Shown piece by piece: positions 5,607-9,589 of a DNA stretch of 9,589 nucleotides (within the stretch, counting starts at the first letter, position 1; each line of letters opens with the position of its first letter). The stretch is from contig JAFWZH010000239.1 of NCBI GenBank assembly GCA_017522515.1, positions 1 to 9,589 on the forward strand, written 5' to 3'. The translations under genes were made by a program, and so were the position numbers. The notes under the pieces are model-generated. The model was given only the letters and a program-made list of their open reading frames with translations. It did no database searches and had not been told where the DNA came from. The stretch comes from Clostridia bacterium (GTDB lineage Bacteria; Bacillota_A; Clostridia; UBA1212; UBA1255).

Positions 5607-6726
5607 CATTATTTTTGTCCACCCAATAAATGCGATCATTGAACACTTCATCAGGTGAAGATGCATATGCAAACAATGTAACGAGAAGTTTTTCATCACA
5701 CACCATAATGCTTTTTATCAAATAGTCATTTTCAGTTTCCAGTTCTACACTATCAAGATTCTTTTTTTCAGAGTTATAAAAAAATACAGATGTATTTCCT
5801 CTCAAATAGAATACTGGAGTGTGATCATCATACTGAATCGCAATTTCAAGACCTTTACCTTTTGCTATTTCGGATATAGTGTTGTCCTTGACTATTCCAA
5901 CGACTGCATCTCCGGAATAATTTTTCAAGTATACACAATCATCGAAAACATGCATTGTTGCTATGCGAGATGTCAATATGTAATTAGAAATGTCACCAAG
6001 ATTTATGGTATCAATGAGTTCCATATCCGTGTTGTATTTGTGAATTTTCGCATCATTTGTTCCATCTTGATATCTTTTATCCACAATAGCATAAATATTC
6101 TCATTGTCTGCACACATATTGATCATATAGGTGCCAACATTAGTGTTGTCATCCAAAACAAAAACTTCGGAACGTTTTTCCACCACCCCAGTCCTAATGT
6201 TATATAGTTCAATGTAAGTAGACAATTGATTGTCCTCGCTTCTGTGTGACTGGCGACTTACAAGATATTCACCAGCAGAAGAAATTATAGCCCCCGGAAG
6301 ACAATATGATTCGCTATAAACTTCATTTAACACATTGGTGGTCAAATCTATTTTATATATTATATTCTTATACTCATTCTTTTCAAAAACCGCAGCTTGA
6401 CTTTCTGCTGTTGTAATATAGAAATAAAGCGTGTTATCGGATATAGTATGAATACCCAAGTTAAATACATAATCATCAACTTCTCCGATTTTTACACTCT
6501 TGCCGTCAAAGTATGTTCTATAGAAAACAACCGTGTTATCATCGGCTAACGAAAAATATACATAGCTATCCTTCAACAAAGCAGAATAGCAATCAATTGT
6601 ATGTTCAGAAGGAGGATCGGTTATTATTGTACCAAAATCATTATTTGAATCAACCTTTGGTGTTTGCGAACAACCAGTTATTAGCATTGAAAGCAAAATA
6701 ACAAAAAGCAATGGTATTCGTTTCAT
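5590..6726 (-). CDS. Lipoprotein with probable beta-propeller repeats
   Basis: 378 residues. A classic lipoprotein signal (MKRIPLLFVILLSMLITGC) places the acylated Cys at 19. The mature part is a run of short beta-rich blocks of similar shape: an aromatic display stretch (YVYFSL, TLYFYI, EYLVS, NIYAIVD, CVYLKNY, TSVFFYN) alternating with IYKIDLTT, IELYNIRTG or IHKYNTDME units. This resembles DUF5050/WD40-like propellers; the family assignment is inference. It should be anchored outside the membrane and may bind a ligand or partner. AGGAAAGG precedes the ATG by seven bases. It follows the 56-residue membrane protein by 42 bases in the sigma-3 operon. Its last few residues (QSIH) may come from the element at 5424-5606, so the natural C-terminus may be missing. 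Confidence 0.8.
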   Translation of the reverse strand: MKRIPLLFVILLSMLITGCSQTPKVDSNNDFGTIITDPPSEHTIDCYSALLKDSYVYFSLADDNTVVFYRTYFDGKSVKIGEVDDYVFNLGIHTISDNTLYFYITTAESQAAVFEKNEYKNIIYKIDLTTNVLNEVYSESYCLPGAIISSAGEYLVSRQSHRSEDNQLSTYIELYNIRTGVVEKRSEVFVLDDNTNVGTYMINMCADNENIYAIVDKRYQDGTNDAKIHKYNTDMELIDTINLGDISNYILTSRIATMHVFDDCVYLKNYSGDAVVGIVKDNTISEIAKGKGLEIAIQYDDHTPVFYLRGNTSVFFYNSEKKNLDSVELETENDYLIKSIMVCDEKLLVTLFAYASSPDEVFNDRIYWVDKNNVQSIH

Positions 6727-6747
6727 ATTTATTCCTTTCCTTGTGGT

Positions 6748-6777
6748 AGCCGTCGAATGATCGGCGGCTTATTTTTT
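6748..6777 (+). repeat. Short hairpin repeat copy B, with oligo-T on the plus side
   Basis: AGCCGTCGA (6748-6756), loop ATGA, TCGGCGGCT (6761-6769) form a nine-pair stem with one U-G pair, followed on the plus strand by TATTTTTT. As plus-strand RNA this is a passable terminator, though no plus-strand gene feeds it. On the minus strand it holds the stop codon of the small membrane protein (6771-6769) and lies in the leader of the 378-residue lipoprotein. Confidence 0.6.
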
Positions 6778-6939
6778 GTCATTTGTAAAAAAGCCCATAA
6801 GACAAAGTGAAATTCCAACCACAATTCCTACATAAAACATTATTGATCCAAGTACAGAGCCTGCCATCCACATAGGAACGCCACATAATGCGATTATTAG
6901 AAATGCTATTCCGAGTAACATTTGTTTTATAGATTTCAT
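6769..6939 (-). CDS. Small two-span membrane protein, 56 residues
   Basis: ATG at 6939 opens a 56-codon frame ending in TAA at 6769. The protein starts MKSIKQMLLGIAFLIIALCG and has two hydrophobic segments at about 7-28 and 32-52, separated by a short turn (PMWMAG), with a charged tail (TNDKK). GAGGG lies seven bases before the start, similar to the AGGAGGGCTTT sites before anti-sigma-1 and anti-sigma-2. It sits between anti-sigma-3 (stop at 7004) and the lipoprotein (start at 6726) on the same strand, so it is probably cotranscribed with them. No family is recognised. It could be a small partner of the anti-sigma or lipoprotein, which is speculation from position. Confidence 0.7.
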   Translation of the reverse strand: MKSIKQMLLGIAFLIIALCGVPMWMAGSVLGSIMFYVGIVVGISLCLMGFFTNDKK

Positions 6940-6963
6940 TGAAAGCCCTCTTTTATGAAATTT

Positions 6964-6986
6964 CGTCGAATGATCAGCGGCTTATT
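6964..6986. repeat. Short hairpin repeat, copy C
   Basis: CGTCGAATGATCAGCGG then CTTATT differs from copy B (6751-6773) at only one base in 23. That change, A at 6976, weakens the stem. It lies 18 bases after the anti-sigma-3 stop. Confidence 0.6.
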
Positions 6987-7003
6987 AACGCCATTTTTTA
7001 TCA

Positions 7004-7666
7004 TTATTCCGTTTGTATGAGTGTATCAAGAACTTCATATATATACTCCGCATCGTTTGATTCAACACGAATATCATACACAACATCATCATACTCAAAG
7101 ATCGCATAGTGCCAATATTCGTAATCTAACGACAGCTCCTGGCGGGCAATCAAAACCTCAACACCGTTTACATCGATCTTTTCGGTTGCTTTTTTGGTAA
7201 ATATACTGCTGAGTTTCCAATCATCAACCGTGGTATCTCCAAACATACAGTGCAAAGCGATTCGTCCTTCCGCTTCAGCATCGTATTTTGCTCCAAGCAA
7301 GGAATACCAATCTTCTGTATTTTCAGCAGATCCATCTTGCTTGTAATAGAACTCATATTGAGAACACTCCAAATTGAAAGCAAGGAGCTTTCCGTCATAC
7401 TGTGCCGGCAGATCGCTTTCGCTTGTGATTTCAATCAATGTACCTTCACGGTAAATGTCTGTTGCCTGATTGGGAACAAAGCCAATAGCTATGCGGAAAG
7501 CCACGCCAACGACCAAGCACAGACAGGCCGCAAGCGAAGCCCACTTCACCCAAGTGCGTTTTTTCGGTTTCTTTTTTGCTGCGAGATCTGCTTTCATATC
7601 GAAATAACGGTTAAGAATGTCCGAATCCAGATCTGTAATAGCATCTATGAGTTTTTCTTGTGTCAT
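7004..7666 (-). CDS. Anti-sigma-like single-pass membrane protein (anti-sigma-3)
   Basis: 220 residues. The cytoplasmic part (1-38) ends in KKKPKKRTWVKW, the membrane span is about 41-63 (WASLAACLCLVVGVAFRIAIGF), and 65-220 is an outer alpha/beta-looking domain (SDLPAQYDGKLLAFNLE to EYIYEVLDTLIQTE) with many acidic residues. The outer part is longer than in anti-sigma-2 and unrelated by eye, while the WVKWASLAAC core is shared. The start overlaps the sigma-3 stop as ATGA, with GAGGG upstream. It is inferred to hold sigma-3 at the membrane and to sense an outside signal. No known domain name is recognised for the outer part. Confidence 0.82.
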   Translation of the reverse strand: MTQEKLIDAITDLDSDILNRYFDMKADLAAKKKPKKRTWVKWASLAACLCLVVGVAFRIAIGFVPNQATDIYREGTLIEITSESDLPAQYDGKLLAFNLECSQYEFYYKQDGSAENTEDWYSLLGAKYDAEAEGRIALHCMFGDTTVDDWKLSSIFTKKATEKIDVNGVEVLIARQELSLDYEYWHYAIFEYDDVVYDIRVESNDAEYIYEVLDTLIQTE

Positions 7667-8253
7667 ACTATATAACCCTCACTTTCAAGTTGTTTTTTGA
7701 GTCCAATTTTGATTGTTTCGATTTCTCGTTTGACAGTTGATACACTACAGCCGAGTTCCTTGCTGATTGTCGAAATGGGATCGGCAATATAATATCGGCT
7801 GACGAAAATGAACATTTGTTTGTCAGGGAGAGATCTGACGTAATTACTTATGGTTTTGGCGAGTTCTTTGGTTTCTATTTCTGCGGTCATATCGCCATCA
7901 TCTGCTATGAAATCTTCAAGCTCGGAAAGCGAAACCGTGAATTCCGATGCAATGCGCTTTTGACGTTTGTTTGCTCTGAATCGGTCGATTGCCGTTCTCC
8001 GCATAATTGATCCGAGAAACGCCTGTAACGCCACAGGTCTTGCCGGAGGGATCGCATTCCAAGTACCGATATATGTATCGTTCAGACATTCCTCGCTATC
8101 GCACATATCGTGGACAATGTTCATCGCCACCGAAAGCAAGAACTTTTTGTATTTGATATCTGTTTCCTTGATTGCCTGCTCGTCACGTTGCCAATATAGG
8201 TCAACGATCTTCTCGTCACTCATAACAGAGTTCGCTTTTGTTTGAAGTTCCAT
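7663..8253 (-). CDS. ECF-type RNA polymerase sigma factor (sigma-3)
   Basis: 196 residues. It starts at ATG 8253, chosen because AAGGAGGTG (8258-8266) is at ideal distance; this adds ten residues (MELQTKANSV) before a second Met that aligns with the sigma-1 and sigma-2 starts. Region 2 is about 20-95 (LNDTYIGTWNAIPPARPV, then MRRTAIDRFRANKR), and region 4 about 140-192, with a helix-turn-helix in DPISTISKELGCSVSTVKRE. It is clearly more distant from the other two sigmas, which fits a different promoter preference. It heads the operon with anti-sigma-3, the small membrane protein and the lipoproteins, and is divergent from the XRE gene at 8466. Confidence 0.93.
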   Translation of the reverse strand: MELQTKANSVMSDEKIVDLYWQRDEQAIKETDIKYKKFLLSVAMNIVHDMCDSEECLNDTYIGTWNAIPPARPVALQAFLGSIMRRTAIDRFRANKRQKRIASEFTVSLSELEDFIADDGDMTAEIETKELAKTISNYVRSLPDKQMFIFVSRYYIADPISTISKELGCSVSTVKREIETIKIGLKKQLESEGYIV

Positions 8254-8295
8254 AACACACCTCCTTCGTTGTTATTTGAAAGGCCCTTCATAAGT
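8254..8295 (-). promoter_or_regulatory. Sigma-3 leader: near-palindrome plus Shine-Dalgarno hairpin
   Basis: TGAAAGGCCCTTCA (8277-8290) is a 14-base near-palindrome (one mismatched pair) in the same place as those before sigma-1 and sigma-2. On the minus strand ATAACA (8275-8270) can pair with TGTTAT (8257-8252), leaving AAGGAGGTG in the loop and part of the start codon in the stem. Confidence 0.45.
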
Positions 8296-8353
8296 AATAG
8301 TCGCTACTTTTTTCAAAATGGCTCACGTTTTTTGAAAGTTTTTAGGATTTTTT

Positions 8354-8405
8354 ATATTATAACATATTTTTGCGGAAATTGTGTGAACTGATATAAAAAT
8401 ATGGG
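8354..8405. promoter_or_regulatory. Divergent promoter region (promoter repeat copy 3)
   Basis: Leftward: TGTTATAAT (8364-8356), the same extended -10 as copies 1 and 2, for the sigma-3 operon. Rightward: TTGCGG (8370-8375), 16 bases, TATAAA (8392-8397), a fair promoter for the XRE gene at 8466. The two overlap, so binding at one may hinder the other. Confidence 0.55.
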
Positions 8406-8465
8406 TATATCGCTCACAAACCGACCACACTATTCTTATCAACTAAACGGTTTACGGAGGTTTAC

Positions 8466-8855
8466 ATGGAAAATATATGTGATCTGATAGTGGCAAAAAG
8501 GAAAGAACGTGGGCTGACGCAAGCAGAGCTTGGGGCAATGCTCGGCATATCGGGCAAGGCTGTTTCAAAGTGGGAACGAGGACTATCAAAGCCTTGCGAT
8601 GAGCATTTGGATCGGCTTATCGCCCTGTTCGGTTTACCGGTCGAATCCACCATAACGGCAGAAGAAAAGAGAGTAGTGCCGAAGGCAACTTTTTTGTCTA
8701 CTGTTCGCAATGAATTTATTCGTATTCTCGCTACGGGTGCGATGATCGGCGTATGTGTGTGCAACTTGGCAGGTACGATATCAGCCGATTCGACCGTGGT
8801 TTCCCTCGGTTTCTCGGTCGCTCTTTTCTGCTTTGCTACGATGGTCAAAGGGTAA
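8466..8855 (+). CDS. Small XRE-family regulator with two membrane segments
   Basis: 129 residues, the only plus-strand gene. The XRE helix-turn-helix domain covers residues 4-58 (LTQAELGAMLGISGKAVSKW, then LSKPCDEHLDRLIALFGLP). A short linker leads to two predicted membrane spans at about 86-105 and 109-127, ending in MVKG. GGAGG (8456-8460) is five bases before ATG. It is the same kind of domain pairing as the protein at 4148-4816 but shorter. Being divergent from sigma-3 and sharing its promoter region, it is a candidate regulator of that operon; this is inference. The end is convergent with the toxin gene, with a hairpin between. Confidence 0.83.
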   Translation: MENICDLIVAKRKERGLTQAELGAMLGISGKAVSKWERGLSKPCDEHLDRLIALFGLPVESTITAEEKRVVPKATFLSTVRNEFIRILATGAMIGVCVCNLAGTISADSTVVSLGFSVALFCFATMVKG

Positions 8856-8860
8856 AAGTA

Positions 8861-8886
8861 AATCGCCACCCGAGAGAGTGGCGATT
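8861..8886. terminator. Hairpin between convergent genes
   Basis: AATCGCCAC (8861-8869) and GTGGCGATT (8878-8886) form a perfect nine-pair stem with an eight-base loop, between the ends of the XRE gene and the toxin gene. There is no T run on the plus side; on the minus side TTTACTTTT follows. It is probably a two-way terminator, weak by sequence. Confidence 0.55.
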
Positions 8887-8891
8887 ACGTA

Positions 8892-9215
8892 TTATTCGTC
8901 GTATGACTTTCCGAAAAGTATCTGCATAAAATTCCGTCTGCCGTAGAGTACGCGGATGATATGAACCTCATCGCCCTCAACCTTATAAAACGCGGTATAG
9001 TTACCGCAGACAAGGAAGCGGTACGGCACTTCGAGATTAATGATCGAGGAAAGCGGAGCACCGATTTCGGGAAAATCCGCAAGCTGACGTATGCGCTTCA
9101 TAATCTTTTCAATCGTATTGATTGCCGATTGCTCGCTGCACAGCTCGTCGGTGATATACGCTTTGATCTCCTTCATATCCTCAAGGGCATCGGGCGTAAA
9201 ATTGATTTTAGCCAT
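8892..9215 (-). CDS. ParE/RelE-superfamily toxin
   Basis: 107 residues, close to the usual 90-105. The N-terminal two helices carry the family look (MAKINFTPDALEDMKEIKAYI). The C-terminal sheet, about 63-101, has the typical pattern YRFLVCGNYTAFYKVEGDEV and then IIRVLYGRRNFMQILF, where the RV-hydrophobic-x-GRR stretch marks ParE/RelE toxins. Whether it poisons gyrase (ParE) or cuts mRNA (RelE) is not clear from the sequence; the fold fits both. The start overlaps the antitoxin stop by eight bases (ATGGCTAA), with GGGGGT upstream, so it is translated after the antitoxin, as expected for a type II pair. Confidence 0.88.
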   Translation of the reverse strand: MAKINFTPDALEDMKEIKAYITDELCSEQSAINTIEKIMKRIRQLADFPEIGAPLSSIINLEVPYRFLVCGNYTAFYKVEGDEVHIIRVLYGRRNFMQILFGKSYDE

Positions 9216-9465
9216 TTGCTACCCCCAGAAGTGCTTCGACCTCCGAGATATCAATGTATCCTTTTTCTTTAGCAGAAGCTTCACCTTTTGCAAGCTCGCT
9301 CATCAGCTTGAGCGTTGCCTGTGTCTTTTCAAATTCCTCCATATCAACGATGGCATATCTGCCACGACCGTTCTTAGTGAGGAATACGGGTTCGCCAACG
9401 GCAATATCGCGCAGTACCTCGTTATAGTTGCGCAGATCTGATACGGGCTTAATGTTTGGCATCAT
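9208..9465 (-). CDS. Phd/YefM-family antitoxin
   Basis: 85 residues. The N-terminal DNA-binding/dimer part (about 1-50) shows the family pattern: IKPVSDLRNYNEVLRDIAVG, then EPVFLTKNGRGRYAIVDMEEFEK. The acidic, helical C-terminal tail would wrap the toxin. Two adjacent ATGs (9465 and 9462) are possible starts. GGAGG (9471-9475) is five bases from the first and eight from the second, so the second may be used. It neutralises the toxin encoded next and, by family knowledge, represses its own promoter together with it. Confidence 0.9.
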   Translation of the reverse strand: MMPNIKPVSDLRNYNEVLRDIAVGEPVFLTKNGRGRYAIVDMEEFEKTQATLKLMSELAKGEASAKEKGYIDISEVEALLGVANG

Positions 9466-9489
9466 AAATACCTCCTTCTTTGTTTCTGC

Positions 9490-9525
9490 TGTATTTATTA
9501 TACACTAATTCTTCGTAAAATTCAA
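9490..9525 (-). promoter_or_regulatory. Promoter and operator-like palindrome of the toxin-antitoxin operon
   Basis: On the minus strand: -35 TTGAAT (9525-9520), 17-base spacer, -10 TATAAT (9502-9497). TGTAT-AATAA-ATACA (9504-9490) is a 5-5-5 palindrome over the -10, a good place for autorepression by the antitoxin complex. From 9526 to the right edge nothing is recognised. Confidence 0.8.
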
Positions 9526-9589
9526 CAGCAAAATCAAAACTTTCATAAAAAATTTATAAAAGCAAGGGATGAACCGCTTGGGAACACCC

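Noticed and set aside
5451..5699. 82-residue minus-strand frame over the lipoprotein 3' end
   Set aside because: It overlaps the lipoprotein gene out of frame with no ribosome site; the part beyond 5590 belongs to the inserted stretch.
8462..8869. 135-residue minus-strand frame opposite the XRE gene
   Set aside because: It is the antisense shadow of a clear XRE gene, lacks a ribosome site and shows no recognisable domain.
8861..8886. Strong one-way terminator for the XRE gene
   Set aside because: The stem is good but there is no T run on the plus side, so it is kept only as a weak two-way hairpin.
1..9589. tRNA, rRNA or known riboswitch
   Set aside because: No cloverleaf, rRNA-like block or familiar riboswitch core was seen in the spacers; hairpins found are explained as terminators, leaders or short repeats.

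Overview
The window looks like a stretch of a low-to-moderate GC Firmicutes chromosome, most likely a gut-type Clostridia (Oscillospirales/Ruminococcaceae-like). The reasons are AT-rich intergenic regions, strong AGGAGG ribosome sites, ECF-type sigma factors each followed by a single-pass membrane protein with a KWASLAAC motif, BcrA/BcrB-like ABC genes and XRE regulators with membrane tails. Organism assignment is inference. All genes except one (8466-8855) are on the minus strand, so operons read from right to left.

Left block (1-4140): two closely related sigma/anti-sigma modules flank an ABC transporter. In transcription order: sigma-2 (3969-3412), anti-sigma-2 (3415-2924), ABC ATPase (2828-1917), ABC permease (1920-1027), sigma-1 (800-246), anti-sigma-1 (249 to beyond the left edge). 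Each sigma stop overlaps the next start as ATGA, as do the ATPase and permease. The two modules are a direct repeat offset by about 3.17 kb, including 60 identical bases. A plausible reading is an envelope-stress or antimicrobial-peptide response in which a membrane anti-sigma controls a sigma factor and a drug/peptide exporter is the output.

Middle block (4148-5409): an XRE regulator with three predicted membrane segments has its own good sigma-A promoter. To its right lie a UUCG-loop terminator and a small lipoprotein gene that seems to have lost its normal start.

Right operon (5077-8253): a third, more diverged sigma/anti-sigma pair leads a run of envelope genes: a 56-residue two-span membrane protein, a 378-residue lipoprotein with probable beta-propeller repeats, and the small lipoprotein. 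Between the two lipoprotein genes is a roughly 183-bp GC-richer stretch with imperfect terminal inverted repeats, which looks like an inserted element. Divergent from this operon is a small XRE regulator with two membrane segments (8466-8855), and then a ParE/RelE-Phd/YefM toxin-antitoxin pair (9465-8892) with a clear promoter and operator-like palindrome.

Beyond the genes, the intergenic DNA is unusually repetitive: three copies of a promoter-bearing segment, two of them attached to homologous terminators; four copies or part-copies of a short hairpin repeat just after stop codons; and sigma leaders in which a palindrome precedes a Shine-Dalgarno placed in a hairpin loop. No gene-free stretch exceeds 300 bases. 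Functions of the anti-sigma-like and lipoprotein genes are inferred from architecture and context.
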